From positions 1-52,508 of the forward strand of contig JAAUZT010000042.1 in NCBI GenBank assembly GCA_014804485.1: a stretch of DNA of 52,508 bases, read 5' to 3'. Below the pieces are notes generated by a model that had not been told where the DNA came from, did no database searches, and was given only the letters and a program-made list of their open reading frames with translations. The DNA is from Lachnospiraceae bacterium. GTDB lineage: Bacteria > Bacillota > Clostridia > Lachnospirales > Lachnospiraceae. Shown piece after piece: positions 1 to 8,832 of the stretch. Position 1 is the first letter of the stretch; the number at the start of each line of letters is the position of its first letter. The position numbers and the translations under genes were made by a program.

Positions 1-2239
1 AGCGACCTTGGCGGCATATCTCAAGGCTCTTGACAAAAAGGGCGTACACGTCGTTACCGTCAACGAGTATCTTGCAAAGCGTGATGCAGAGTGGATGGGG
101 CAGGTGCATGAGTTCCTGGGATTAAAAGTCGGTGTTGTCTTAAATGACATGAAGTCCGAGGAGCGCAGAGAGGCATATAATTGTGATATCACGTATGTGA
201 CCAACAATGAGCTCGGTTTTGATTATCTACGTGATAATATGGTCATCTATAAAGAACAATTGGTACTCAGAGATCTGCATTATGCCATCATTGACGAGGT
301 GGACTCCGTGCTCATTGATGAGGCGCGTACGCCGCTTATTATTTCAGGTCAGAGCGGTAAATCCACGAAATTATATGAGGCATGTGATATTCTGGCGAAA
401 CAGTTGACTCGCGGTGAGGACATGGAAGAGTTGTCCAAGATAGATGCCATCATGGGTGTGGAGCGCGAGGAGACGGGAGACTTTATCGTCAACGAGAAGG
501 ATAAAGTGGTGAATCTGACTGCGCAGGGCGTTGCCAAAGTGGAACGTTTCTTCCAGATCGAGAACCTTGCCGACCCGGAGAATTTGGAGATTCAGCATAA
601 TATTATTCTGGCGCTGCGGGCACACAATCTGATGTTCCGCGATCAGGATTATGTGGTAAAGGACGATCAGGTACTGATCGTTGATGAGTTTACCGGTCGT
701 ATCATGCCGGGACGTCGTTATTCCGACGGTCTGCATCAGGCGATCGAGGCGAAAGAGCATGTGAAAGTAAAGCGTGAGAGCAAGACCCTTGCCACCATCA
801 CGTTCCAGAACTTCTTTAATAAATTTGAGAAAAAAGCAGGTATGACCGGTACGGCACTGACGGAGGAAAAGGAATTCCGCGATATCTACGGCATGGATGT
901 GGTGGAGATCCCGACCAACAGACCGATTGCCCGTGCCGATCATCAGGACAGTGTCTATAAGACGAGAAGAGAGAAGCTGCGCGCGATCGTAGGAGCTGTG
1001 AAAGAGGCTCATGCCAAAGGACAGCCGGTTCTGGTGGGTACGATCAATATCGATGCTTCCGAAGAATTAAGCGCTCTGCTTAAGAAGAACGGTATCGAGC
1101 ATAAGGTTTTGAATGCGAAATTCCATGAGATGGAGGCGGAGATCGTAGCGGACGCCGGTATTCATGGAGCAGTGACCATCGCTACTAACATGGCCGGACG
1201 TGGTACGGATATCAAGTTGGACGAGGAATCAAGAGCTGCAGGCGGATTGATGATCATCGGTACGGAGCGGCATGAATCCAGACGTATCGACAATCAGCTG
1301 CGCGGACGTTCCGGTCGTCAGGGAGATCCGGGTGAATCCAGATTCTATATTTCACTGGAAGATGATCTGATGAGATTATTCGGTTCCGACAGAATGATCG
1401 CGATGTTTAATGCACTGGGCATTCCGGAAGGACAGGAGATCGAGCACAAGGCTTTGACGAAGGCGATCGAATCCGCACAGAAGAAGATAGAGAATAATAA
1501 CTTCGGTATCAGAAAGAGCCTGCTTGAATACGATCAGGTCATGAACGAGCAGAGAGAGATCATCTACGAAGAGAGAAGGCGCGTCTTAAACGGCGAAAGT
1601 ATGCGGGATGTGATCTACAAGATGATTACCGATATCACGGAGAACTGTGTGGATATTTGCATTGGTGACGATACGGATTTTGATGAATGGGATTTCAATG
1701 AGTTAAATACTCTGCTGCTTCCTACAGTACCGTTAAAACCGCTCAGTCCGAACCGAGTACTGAAGCCGAAGAAAAACAGCTTAAAGCAGCAGTTGAAAGA
1801 GGAGGCTGTCAAGCTCTATGAGAACAAGGAAGCAGAATTCCCCGAACCGGAGGCGATCCGGGAGATTGAGCGCGTGATCCTGCTTAAGGTGATCGACAGA
1901 AAGTGGATGGATCACATCGATGACATGGATCAGCTCCGTCAGGGCGCGGGCTTACAGGCCTACGGTCAGAAGGATCCGCTGGTGGAATATAAACTAAGCG
2001 GTTACGAGATGTTTGATGAGATGACGCAGAATATTAAAGAAGAAACCGTGCGTCTGCTCTTTAACGTCCGTATTGAGCAGAAAGTAGAGAGGGAACAGGT
2101 AGCCAAAGTAACCGGCACCAACAAAGACGATACCATCCAGAAGGGACCCGTAAAGCGTATGGAAGCCAAGGTATACCCCAACGATCCCTGTCCCTGCGGT
2201 TCCGGCAAGAAGTACAAGCAGTGCTGCGGACGGAAATAA
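1..2239 (+). CDS. secA: Preprotein translocase ATPase SecA (5' end outside the window)
   Basis: SecA is the cytoplasmic ATPase that drives unfolded preproteins through the SecYEG channel. The reading frame is already open at base 2, and the first residues ([18 protein letters not shown]) match SecA just after its Walker A motif, so roughly the first 100 residues, Walker A included, lie upstream. Visible are the DEAD-type region [18 protein letters not shown], the preprotein cross-linking domain, the second motor domain with [10 protein letters not shown] and [15 protein letters not shown], the helical scaffold/wing domain, and a C-terminal zinc-binding SEC-C motif ([13 protein letters not shown]) that binds SecB or ribosomes in other bacteria. 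The gene ends at TAA 2237-2239, followed at once by a two-hairpin repeat and then prfB, a secA-prfB order common in Firmicutes. Identification is certain; only the 5' end is missing. Confidence 0.98.
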   Translation, partial: ATLAAYLKALDKKGVHVVTVNEYLAKRDAEWMGQVHEFLGLKVGVVLNDMKSEERREAYNCDITYVTNNELGFDYLRDNMVIYKEQLVLRDLHYAIIDEVDSVLIDEARTPLIISGQSGKSTKLYEACDILAKQLTRGEDMEELSKIDAIMGVEREETGDFIVNEKDKVVNLTAQGVAKVERFFQIENLADPENLEIQHNIILALRAHNLMFRDQDYVVKDDQVLIVDEFTGRIMPGRRYSDGLHQAIEAKEHVKVKRESKTLATITFQNFFNKFEKKAGMTGTALTEEKEFRDIYGMDVVEIPTNRPIARADHQDSVYKTRREKLRAIVGAVKEAHAKGQPVLVGTINIDASEELSALLKKNGIEHKVLNAKFHEMEAEIVADAGIHGAVTIATNMAGRGTDIKLDEESRAAGGLMIIGTERHESRRIDNQLRGRSGRQGDPGESRFYISLEDDLMRLFGSDRMIAMFNALGIPEGQEIEHKALTKAIESAQKKIENNNFGIRKSLLEYDQVMNEQREIIYEERRRVLNGESMRDVIYKMITDITENCVDICIGDDTDFDEWDFNELNTLLLPTVPLKPLSPNRVLKPKKNSLKQQLKEEAVKLYENKEAEFPEPEAIREIERVILLKVIDRKWMDHIDDMDQLRQGAGLQAYGQKDPLVEYKLSGYEMFDEMTQNIKEETVRLLFNVRIEQKVEREQVAKVTGTNKDDTIQKGPVKRMEAKVYPNDPCPCGSGKKYKQCCGRK

Positions 2240-2243
2240 AAAA

Positions 2244-2337
2244 ACATGAAGTTATACTAAGACTGCAAAATACGCAGTCTAAGTATAACTAAGTCATGTT
2301 TGGAAGAATGCCGCTTGCAGCGTACATTCTTCTGGGG
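2244..2337 (+). repeat. Two-hairpin dispersed element, copy A
   Basis: Hairpin 1 (2244-2299) has three helices: outer ACATGA/TCATGT, middle AGTTATACT/AGTATAACT, inner GACTGC/GCAGTC, with a seven-base loop AAAATAC. Hairpin 2 (2303-2332) pairs GAAGAATG with CATTCTTC around an inner CGCT/AGCG. The unit starts five bases after the secA stop and lies between secA and prfB. Related copies are at 41114 and 47181 (both hairpins) and 31405 (hairpin 1 only). There is no clear T-run after either stem, so a simple intrinsic terminator is not the best reading. An mRNA-stabilising or processing structure, or a REP-like repeat, is possible. Confidence 0.8.
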
Positions 2338-2391
2338 TGACTTTAGCTATAGAAGCGAATATAATATGAAAAGAAAAGGTGGTGACGTTAA

Positions 2392-3499
2392 GTGGTAGAA
2401 TTGGATAACATGAAATCCGAACTTCTTAGTTACGAAAGTCCCTTAGCGGAAGTGAGGGATTCACTTTGACTTAGATAACAAGTCGAAGCGGATTGAAGAA
2501 TTAGAGATGGAAATGCAGGCACCGGACTTCTGGAATGATCCGGAGAAATCCAACCAGAAGATGCGGGAGTCCAAGGGCCTGAAAGATATCGTGGATACGA
2601 TGAACTCGCTGAGCAGTCAGTATGACGATATTCTGACACTCATTGAGATGGGGTATGAGGATAACGACCCTGCGATCATACCGGATATAGAGGCGGAACT
2701 TAAGGAATTCAAGGAGACCTTTGAGAATATCCGTATCAGCACATTATTATCCGGCGAGTATGACCGAAATAATGCGATATTAAAGCTGAACGCGGGAGCG
2801 GGCGGCACGGAGAGCTGTGACTGGTGCAGTATGCTTTACCGCATGTATACGAGATGGGCGGAGCGTAAAGGTTTTGCGCTGGAGGTGTTAGACTATCTCG
2901 ACGGCGACGAGGCCGGAATCAAGTCGGTGACTTTCCAGATCAACGGCGAGAATGCCTATGGCTATCTGAAATCGGAGAAAGGTGTCCACAGACTGGTGCG
3001 TATCTCCCCGTTTAATGCACAGGGTAAGCGCCAGACATCTTTCGTATCACTGGACGTTATGCCGGATATTGATGAAGATGTGGATGTGGAAATTAAAGAC
3101 GAGGATATCCGTATCGACACCTACAGAAGCAGCGGCGCCGGAGGTCAGCATATTAACAAGACTTCCTCGGCGATCAGAATCACCCATTTTCCTACGGGAA
3201 TCGTAGTGACCTGCCAGAATGAGCGTTCTCAGTTCCAGAATAAAGATAAGGCGATGCAGATGCTGAAGGCGAAGCTGTATATGCTCAGACAGGAGGAAAA
3301 TGCGGAGAAGCTGTCCGATATCCGGGGAGATGTGAAAGAGATCGGATGGGGCAATCAGATCCGCTCCTATGTCATGCAGCCATATACCATGGTGAAGGAT
3401 CACAGGACGGAGGAGGAATCCGGCAATGTCAATGCCGTGATGGACGGCGCCATCGATCCTTTTATCAATGCGTATCTGCGCTGGATCAATGCGGTATAA
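2392..3499 (+). CDS. prfB: Peptide chain release factor 2 (programmed +1 frameshift)
   Basis: RF2 ends translation at UGA and UAA codons. A zero-frame leader starts at GTG 2392, eight bases after AAGGTGG, and encodes 25 codons up to CTT TGA at 2464-2469. Reading resumes in +1 at GAC 2468 and runs to the stop at 3497-3499, giving about 368 residues, normal for RF2. The joined product begins MVELDNMKSELLSYESPLAE, as RF2 does, and continues DLDNKSKRIEELE. The SPF stop-codon recognition tripeptide is visible in RISPFNAQGKRQ, and the peptidyl-tRNA hydrolysis motif GGQ in SSGAGGQHINKTSSA. An annotation starting at the ATG at 2507 would lose the first ~38 residues. The gene is followed by an intrinsic terminator. 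Confidence 0.96.
2454..2470 (+). promoter_or_regulatory. prfB programmed +1 frameshift site
   Basis: The bases GAGGGATTCACTTTGAC contain the classic arrangement: an internal Shine-Dalgarno-like GAGGG, the slippery CTT, an in-frame TGA, then C. When RF2 is scarce the ribosome slips +1 on CTT and makes full-length RF2, so the protein controls its own synthesis. The mechanism is established for prfB; the site is seen directly here. Confidence 0.93.
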
Positions 3500-3546
3500 G
3501 AAAGTTTCCACCGGTAAAATATGCGGCAGAACTTGGACAAGACGAA

Positions 3547-3592
3547 CCCCTGAGTGAGAATTGAAAAATTCCGCTCAGGGGTATATATTTAT
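3547..3592 (+). terminator. Intrinsic terminator after prfB
   Basis: CCCCTGAG (3547-3554) pairs with CTCAGGGG (3574-3581), with further AATT/AATT pairing inside, followed by a T-rich TATATATTTATT. It lies between the prfB stop and the convergent acetyltransferase gene and mainly serves prfB. Confidence 0.8.
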
Positions 3593-3619
3593 TAGGCTTC
3601 ACAGTAACAATATTTAATT

Positions 3620-4033
3620 TTACTTACGAATAACTTTCCGCATACCTGAACCACAAAAATCGTGAGGGAGTATTTTAAATCCTCTTTTTTCATAAAATGT
3701 TTCTTTTCCTTTTTCTGCAAGCAATTGTATACTGGAACGCCCTCCGCTTGGTGTTTCCCTATCGACATATTCAATCATCATATCAACTATTTTACTGCCG
3801 ATTCCCATTTTTTGACAGGCAGGATGTACCACAACATCAACGATTACGTAATACAGACCGTCACCAATCAATCTTCCCATTCCAACAGTTTGATTATCTT
3901 TCACTGCAACCACTGTATATAAACTATTATTGAGTGATTTCTCTGTCTGTTCTTTTGAAAAATTTAACCACTCAACGCTTTCTCTAAGCCTGCAATAATC
4001 TTCGTAACATAAAATATTTTCTTTATAGTCCAT
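3620..4033 (-). CDS. GNAT-family N-acetyltransferase
   Basis: A 137-residue protein with a GNAT fold, expected to move an acetyl group from acetyl-CoA to an amine. Typical features are the beta-strand VVDVVVHPACQKMGIGSKIV, containing the Q/R-x-x-G-x-G/A type acetyl-CoA loop (QKMGIG), and the C-terminal FYEKRGF found in many small GNATs. The ATG at 4033 is chosen because GGAGG lies 11 bases upstream; an in-frame TTG nine codons earlier would place that GGAGG inside the gene. The gene is last of a leftward group, 65 bp after the DUF975-like gene, and converges on prfB. The substrate cannot be told from the sequence. Confidence 0.85.
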   Translation of the reverse strand: MDYKENILCYEDYCRLRESVEWLNFSKEQTEKSLNNSLYTVVAVKDNQTVGMGRLIGDGLYYVIVDVVVHPACQKMGIGSKIVDMMIEYVDRETPSGGRSSIQLLAEKGKETFYEKRGFKILPHDFCGSGMRKVIRK

Positions 4034-4098
4034 ATAAAAAAGCGTCCTCCAAATCTTCAAATTATTCAGATAAGCTCTACTATGATCATATTTCTTTA

Positions 4099-4818
4099 CT
4101 ATTGCTTTTCCCTGACAAGATCAAGATAAAATTCTGCCAGCGTCGTTTTCATATAGGGCTGAACCCATAGCATGGCGATGCCGCAGGAGAGTAAGCAGGG
4201 AATCAGATAGGGGATAAAGCTGATATAGATATATAATAATCTGCTCTTGTTTCCGGCCATCAGTTTACGACTTACAGACAGCAGTTCACGTCCTGAATAC
4301 TGAGGAAAATCGTGCAGCAGGAAGAATGCCTGTCCGTAGAACAGATTGATGGTGACAGATACTGTCAGAGAAAGAATGATTCCTGCCAGAGAGAGCAAAA
4401 GCACGTGAATGTAGGAAGAACCGGTAAACCGTAAGTCAAGGAACAATTCAGGGAGATCGAACAGAAAAGAAATCAGCGCGATCCATGCCTGTACGAGGAG
4501 CGCCTTGTCAGGACAGAACCTAAAACCGCAGAAGACATCACTCACGCTAACATGCTGTCCGCACGCAATTCTTAAATAAAAGTAAGAGGTTCCGGAGGTA
4601 AAAAGACCGGACAGAACGGATATGGCAAAAGTGATTACATAATACAGTATGAGCCCCGGCGTGGTGCTGGTATCTCCTGCAAAAGAAAGAGCCATCAGCA
4701 TAAAAAAGCCTGTGCAAAACGTCACAAGCAGACTTGCGCCGATGGCGGTTCCATAGTGTCCGAACATATGCTCTTTAGCGGCTGCCTTCAGCTCCGCGGA
4801 AGACCGATGACCATTCAT
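4099..4818 (-). CDS. DUF975-like multi-pass membrane protein
   Basis: A 239-residue, strongly hydrophobic protein with about five or six predicted membrane segments. The N-terminus (RSSAELKAAAKEHMFGHYG) has the short amphipathic lead-in, S-x-x-L-K-x-x-A-K-x-x-x-x-G-x-Y, that marks DUF975 proteins of Firmicutes. The ATG at 4818 follows AGGAG with eight bases between. The gene lies 18 bp after the HEQEH-motif gene and is probably co-transcribed with it and with the DUF4190-like gene. The family has no agreed function; an envelope role is inferred only from topology. Confidence 0.75.
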   Translation of the reverse strand: MNGHRSSAELKAAAKEHMFGHYGTAIGASLLVTFCTGFFMLMALSFAGDTSTTPGLILYYVITFAISVLSGLFTSGTSYFYLRIACGQHVSVSDVFCGFRFCPDKALLVQAWIALISFLFDLPELFLDLRFTGSSYIHVLLLSLAGIILSLTVSVTINLFYGQAFFLLHDFPQYSGRELLSVSRKLMAGNKSRLLYIYISFIPYLIPCLLSCGIAMLWVQPYMKTTLAEFYLDLVREKQ

Positions 4819-4836
4819 TGGATATACTCCTGTCTG

Positions 4837-5409
4837 TCAAAATCCATCATCGAAATTCATACCCCGATATTTGCCGGCTGCATCGGAGGCTTTCATGTCC
4901 TTCTGATAAGGATTCTCTTCATTATAGTATTTGATCTGGGTGGCGGTGGTGCCGCCGGATACATAGGTACGTCCGCACTCCGGACAAACCGACGTGTGGA
5001 TCGACACATTGCAGGAAATGACCTTGCCGTTATCCTCAGCAGCTTTCTTATAGGCATTGCTCACATGCTCCTGCTCATGGCTGCGTACGCGGGATGCGGC
5101 AGCATTCGGGTCGATGTGGGCGGGAGCCTTAAAGGAGACGTCCTCGTCGGAACCGTCCTGATATTTACGTTCTCTGCAGGTCTCACACTCGGCGGGAGAC
5201 GATTTCTTGCCGGCCTGTTTCTCCGTGGATTCACCGGGATTTCTGATGATTACGCGTCCGTCTTCGGAGGTGTTTTCAGTACCCGTGCTGCCTGCAGTTT
5301 CATGTGCAGGAGAACCCGGATTTCTGCCGGAGGCAGAGGAGGTTACTCCCGCGCCTGTATTTGTATAAGAGCCGTAATTGCCATAAGAATTATAGATTCC
5401 GTCAATCAT
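4837..5409 (-). CDS. Small HEQEH-motif protein, possible zincin-like (SprA-related) protein
   Basis: A 190-residue protein with a low-complexity Gly/Ser/Asn/Thr N-terminus and a conserved C-terminal half. Residues that stand out are SRVRSHEQEHVSNAYKKA, where HEQEH fits the HExxH zinc-protease pattern, and two cysteine pairs (CETC and CPEC), the second leading into GRTYVSGGTT. This arrangement recalls the SprA-related family, whose members carry an AHEQxH segment. The ATG at 5409 is chosen for AGGAAGGTG just upstream. No signal peptide or membrane segment is seen. The gene sits 32 bp after the DUF4190-like gene and 18 bp before the DUF975-like gene. Protease activity is inferred from the motif and not shown. 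Confidence 0.6.
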   Translation of the reverse strand: MIDGIYNSYGNYGSYTNTGAGVTSSASGRNPGSPAHETAGSTGTENTSEDGRVIIRNPGESTEKQAGKKSSPAECETCRERKYQDGSDEDVSFKAPAHIDPNAAASRVRSHEQEHVSNAYKKAAEDNGKVISCNVSIHTSVCPECGRTYVSGGTTATQIKYYNEENPYQKDMKASDAAGKYRGMNFDDGF

Positions 5410-5441
5410 ATTGCACCTTCCTCTCATTTTTATAGAGAAAA

Positions 5442-5867
5442 TTACCGATAAAAATTATATGGGTATGTAATTTCTTCACCGTTTAAGATCGCATTGATCA
5501 TTTCTTCGTAGGTCATGCCGTACTGTTCTTTAATCAGTTCGTTCGCTTTCTCTAAGATCTGCGGATTCGTCCGCATTGCCTGAAAGGTTGCGGCGATGAG
5601 GAGGCAGTTAAATACAATGCCTGCTGTGGCACAGAACAGGCCGATCTTAGCTTTGGCAGTAGAGCGAAGTGCCCTTCCTCTGGATAAAAGCGCCAACACA
5701 ATGCCGATACTTCCGAGGATGAACGTAGGGTAGAGGGTAAAAGAGGCACACATGATGATGGCAAGAACACCCAGAATCATTGCTGCGGTTGCCAGCGCGT
5801 CTCCACCCGGCTTCGATGGAGGCGGATAGCTTCTGTTTGTATAGGGATTATCCGGTTGTAACTCCAT
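5442..5867 (-). CDS. DUF4190-like small membrane protein
   Basis: A 141-residue protein with a Pro/Asn/Tyr-rich N-terminus (PYTNRSYPPPSKPGGD) followed by two long hydrophobic segments (ATAAMILGVLAIIMCASF and a second around IGLFCATAGIVFNCLLIAA). This matches the general build of DUF4190 proteins. After the second segment comes a soluble tail ending TYPYNFYR. The ATG at 5867 has AAAGGAG seven bases upstream. It is the first gene of the leftward group and diverges from the repeat-rich secreted protein gene at 6233. No function can be assigned. Confidence 0.65.
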   Translation of the reverse strand: MELQPDNPYTNRSYPPPSKPGGDALATAAMILGVLAIIMCASFTLYPTFILGSIGIVLALLSRGRALRSTAKAKIGLFCATAGIVFNCLLIAATFQAMRTNPQILEKANELIKEQYGMTYEEMINAILNGEEITYPYNFYR

Positions 5868-6029
5868 GGTGCAGCTCCTTTGCTTTGCAGTGATTATGCG
5901 ATCTGCTTATGTGTACCGTGTACCGTATGCGTACAGTATACCATATACATAGAAGAAAGACCAGAGGTTAAAATCATTAAAAATCAGCATATAAAAGCAG
6001 TTTTTATGCAAGTTTCGGCGTAAGCGATA
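5868..6029. other. Left part of the divergent intergenic region, no gene
   Basis: AT-rich spacer between the leftward DUF4190-like gene and the rightward signalling operon. It holds short GTACCGT/GTATGCGTAC repeats around 5911-5945 that could be an operator for the leftward gene, but no convincing -35/-10 pair was found for that gene. No coding sequence is supported. Confidence 0.4.
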
Positions 6030-6058
6030 TTGACCATTTTATGGATTATGTGTAATAT
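6030..6058 (+). promoter_or_regulatory. Predicted sigma-A promoter for the 6.2-kb operon
   Basis: TTGACC (6030-6035), a 17-bp spacer, then TAATAT (6053-6058). This is the only good -35/-10 pair upstream of the repeat-rich secreted protein gene and predicts a leader of about 165 nt that includes the hairpin at 6131-6185. Confidence 0.55.
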
Positions 6059-6130
6059 AAAGGCAGGAATAAAAGATAACTTATATATATGGCGCACGCC
6101 TCTTCTTTCGTGGGAAATGTATCTTTATGA

Positions 6131-6185
6131 GTAACTGTTCGGAAGAGGCTTCGTAATTGTGAAGAACAGGGTTCTGAACAGTTAC
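6131..6185 (+). repeat. Inverted repeat in the leader, GTAACTGTTC type
   Basis: GTAACTGTTCGGAA (6131-6144) pairs with TTCTGAACAGTTAC (6172-6185), with a smaller CTTC/GAAG hairpin between. The right arm is the exact reverse complement of a 14-mer at 28787-28800, so the arm belongs to a dispersed repeat. It lies in the predicted 5' leader about 48 bp before the start codon. Confidence 0.7.
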
Positions 6186-6232
6186 CTTTATGAAAGAAAA
6201 AGGAAGCACAGTGATGATCGGGGGACGAAGTT

Positions 6233-7411
6233 ATGAAAAGAAGATGGAAAGGTATCACGGCTCTGGGTCTGTCAGCGCTGATCGGGTGTATGGCACCCGT
6301 AAGTACGATGATGGCGGCAGCAGAAGAAACGGAAACTGCGGAAAGCGTACAGGAGCCTGAATTTACCGATTCGGCAGCAGAAGAAGTGCGGGAATCTGAA
6401 ATGACTGAACCGACGGCGGAAGAAGTGCAGGAACAGGAAACTGACGAGTCGGCGGCAGAAGAAGTGCATGAGCCGGAAGTGACCGAGCCGACGACAGAAG
6501 AGACGCAGGAAACAGAAGTGGCTGAATCGACGACAGAGGAGGCACCGGAGCCGGAAAGTGTCGAGGCAGTAGCGGAAAGTGCGGAATTTATACCACAGGC
6601 AACGGAAACTGCAGCACCGAAAGCGCAGGATCAGTCTGAGAAAGCCGAAGCACCGGCAATTGTAATTCAACTGCAAGGGCAGAATCGGGCACGGGAATTG
6701 GGTGGTACGATCGAATATAATGCATATTTCGGCAATCGTGATCAGCGTCTCAGTATTTCAGCAAGTCAGGGCAGCGATTCGGTATCACTTTATTATTATC
6801 TTGACACGGCAGCCCGTGTTTCCGATGTGAGCAAGAGTGAGGAACAGTTATCCGATCTCTGGCAGCCGGCTGAACAGACGGCAGGACAGGAGGTCATCCT
6901 GGAACAGGAAGGCGCATATGTGTTGTATGTCATGGCAAAAGCGGCGGATGGGCAGATCTCTTATGCGAGAACGGACGGTATCGTGATTGATACGACGGCA
7001 CCCGTGATCACGGGAATAGATAACGGCGGCACTTATCCGTCAGGTACGAGTTTCGGAGTGTCGGATGATAATCTGGAGAGTGTGCTGATGAACGAGCAGC
7101 CGGCAGCACCTTCACAGGCAGACGGAATGTATCAGGTTACGGCTGCACAGTATTCCACTTCCTGCGTGATCAGAGCGAAGGATAGGGCAGGAAACAAAAC
7201 GGTGTACAGCATCACCGTGGAAAAGGAAGAAACAGAAAATGACACAAATGTCATATCGAAGACCGGAGACTATTCGTTAAAGGCGGGTACTGCATATCGG
7301 TTAGGCGACGGAAACTGGACTCTGAAGGGTGATAGTACAGTCTATCGCGGCGGCAGCACGTTCTATGTGAGAGGAGACGGCAGCTATCATTTTACGCAGC
7401 ATATGAAATAA
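6233..7411 (+). CDS. Secreted repeat-rich, Ig-like surface protein
   Basis: A 392-residue protein with a Sec signal peptide (basic MKRRWKG, hydrophobic core, cleavage near AAA-EETE). Residues 39-116 are six tandem 13-residue acidic repeats such as VHEPEVTEPTTEE, rich in Glu, Thr and Pro and probably an extended spacer. A bacterial Ig-like segment follows (near DGIVIDTTAPVITGIDNGG and IRAKDRAGNKTVYSITV), then a Gly-rich tail. No LPxTG or SLH anchor is seen. It heads the run of FecR, CHASE2 cyclase and HD-GYP genes, and the FecR gene starts 25 bp downstream. A role as an extracellular component sensed by the FecR or CHASE2 proteins is possible but not shown. Confidence 0.75.
   Translation: MKRRWKGITALGLSALIGCMAPVSTMMAAAEETETAESVQEPEFTDSAAEEVRESEMTEPTAEEVQEQETDESAAEEVHEPEVTEPTTEETQETEVAESTTEEAPEPESVEAVAESAEFIPQATETAAPKAQDQSEKAEAPAIVIQLQGQNRARELGGTIEYNAYFGNRDQRLSISASQGSDSVSLYYYLDTAARVSDVSKSEEQLSDLWQPAEQTAGQEVILEQEGAYVLYVMAKAADGQISYARTDGIVIDTTAPVITGIDNGGTYPSGTSFGVSDDNLESVLMNEQPAAPSQADGMYQVTAAQYSTSCVIRAKDRAGNKTVYSITVEKEETENDTNVISKTGDYSLKAGTAYRLGDGNWTLKGDSTVYRGGSTFYVRGDGSYHFTQHMK
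6347..6580 (+). repeat. Six 39-bp coding repeats
   Basis: Six head-to-tail 39-bp units inside the secreted protein gene, each coding for 13 residues of the form (V/T/A)xExExxExxxEE. The copies have diverged but kept their length, so the array stays in frame. Unit number could vary between strains by slippage. Confidence 0.8.
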
Positions 7412-7435
7412 GCTGAGAGAGGGAGTGGATATACT

Positions 7436-8773
7436 ATGCAAAAGCAGATGTCATCTAAGAAGATCGGGATGATCTTATGTGTGGCAGCCGCCGTAATTGC
7501 AGTGGTGGTTGTGCTTCTTATAGTAAACAGAAAAGATGAGGCTTTCCGTTCCATTATGGTCTATGAGCTGGAGGGAAGCGCCGTGATCGAGCGGGCGGAT
7601 ATCGGTGCCATTAATGCGGCGGAGAATTTGTATCTGGAATCCGGTGATCGTGTGAGTGTGCAGCAAAACAGCATGATGCGCATGAAGCTGGATGACGATA
7701 AGTACATAACGGCGGAAGCCGATACGGTCTTTTCGCTGGAAGCGGAAGGAGACGGGCAGAATTCCAAGACGAGGATCCGTCTGGAGCAGGGCGCAGTTAC
7801 TAATGAGATTCAGAAGCCTTTAAGCGGGGAGTCAATGTATGAGACATCCACGCCGAATTCCGTCATGGCGGTCAGGGGAACGATATACCGGGCGCAGCTG
7901 TCTGACGATGGCGCGGGCGGACAGAATATGCGGCTGTGCTGTTTTGACGGAACGGTGGCGACAATGCCGATACTTTCCGACGGGTCATACGGGGAAGAGG
8001 TGCTGGTTCATGCGGGCAGTGAACTGACCGTATACAGTGACGGAACGGTGGACGGTCCGAAAGATATTGATTTTGCATCGCTGCCGGAGCAGACGTGGCA
8101 GACATTGAGCGATTTGCTGGAGAGCGGCGCACCTGTTACGGGAATTACAAGCGAAGAACTTGCACAGATAAAACAGGATGCTGAGAAGGCAGCTTCCGAG
8201 CAGAGTGAAACAGCCGATCAGACGGAGGATGTGCAGGCGGCTGAGGACACGCAGGATCCCGATACAGAGGATCAGGGTACGGAAGAGCAGAGTGCAGAAG
8301 ATCAGCAGGTACCGGAATCGAAAGGGAAGACTGTGAATTCCGAGCGCAAGCCGTCAAAGAAACAGAGCGGGAACAATACAGATCAGAGTGTGAATAAACC
8401 GGGAAGCGAAGCCGGACAGAAACCGTCGAAACCGCAGGATACACAGCCTGCTCAGGGTAGTACATCAGATGATTCCGGAAACGGAGGTTCTGATAGTAGT
8501 AACGGTCAGGAAACAGGAAGCAACGATTCCGGTGAGAATAAAGGGGAAAAACCGGGCGATAACAAAGGTGACAAACCTTCTAAGCCGGAGAAAGAGGTAA
8601 TCTATACGGTAACCTATAAGTATCAGGGGTCTGTATTTGCCTCGCAGAGTGTGCAGAAGGGAAAGAAAGCCTCTGCACCGGTATTGTCTCCGGCAGCGGC
8701 AGGTACGTGGGATTTTGATTTCAATACAACGATCAAAGCGGATACGACAATTGAGTGGAAATCCGGAAACTGA
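7436..8773 (+). CDS. FecR-domain membrane-anchored protein
   Basis: A 445-residue protein with a single N-terminal membrane segment (about residues 10-30) and an extracytoplasmic FecR domain (about 45-200). Diagnostic stretches are NLYLESGDRVSVQQNS, the strand-rich KTRIRLEQGAV, and TPNSVMAVRGTIYRA, which is the typical FecR 'xTPxAxxxVRGTxF' element. Residues ~240-385 are a disordered Glu/Gln/Ser/Pro/Lys-rich linker. The last ~55 residues (VTYKYQGSVFASQSVQKGKK) look like a small InlB B-repeat or Ig-like module. FecR proteins usually pass signals across the membrane. Here the gene lies 60 bp before a CHASE2 adenylate cyclase gene, a recurrent FecR-cyclase pairing, so it may regulate that enzyme. 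Confidence 0.85.
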   Translation: MQKQMSSKKIGMILCVAAAVIAVVVVLLIVNRKDEAFRSIMVYELEGSAVIERADIGAINAAENLYLESGDRVSVQQNSMMRMKLDDDKYITAEADTVFSLEAEGDGQNSKTRIRLEQGAVTNEIQKPLSGESMYETSTPNSVMAVRGTIYRAQLSDDGAGGQNMRLCCFDGTVATMPILSDGSYGEEVLVHAGSELTVYSDGTVDGPKDIDFASLPEQTWQTLSDLLESGAPVTGITSEELAQIKQDAEKAASEQSETADQTEDVQAAEDTQDPDTEDQGTEEQSAEDQQVPESKGKTVNSERKPSKKQSGNNTDQSVNKPGSEAGQKPSKPQDTQPAQGSTSDDSGNGGSDSSNGQETGSNDSGENKGEKPGDNKGDKPSKPEKEVIYTVTYKYQGSVFASQSVQKGKKASAPVLSPAAAGTWDFDFNTTIKADTTIEWKSGN

Positions 8774-8832
8774 CCGAAGAAGGAGCGAGAGGCGGCGGGA
8801 CGAAATATTGTCCCGGACATCAGTAAAGCAGT

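Noticed and set aside
6347-6580. Regular repeats considered as a CRISPR array
   Set aside because: The units are contiguous coding repeats with no spacers and keep one reading frame.
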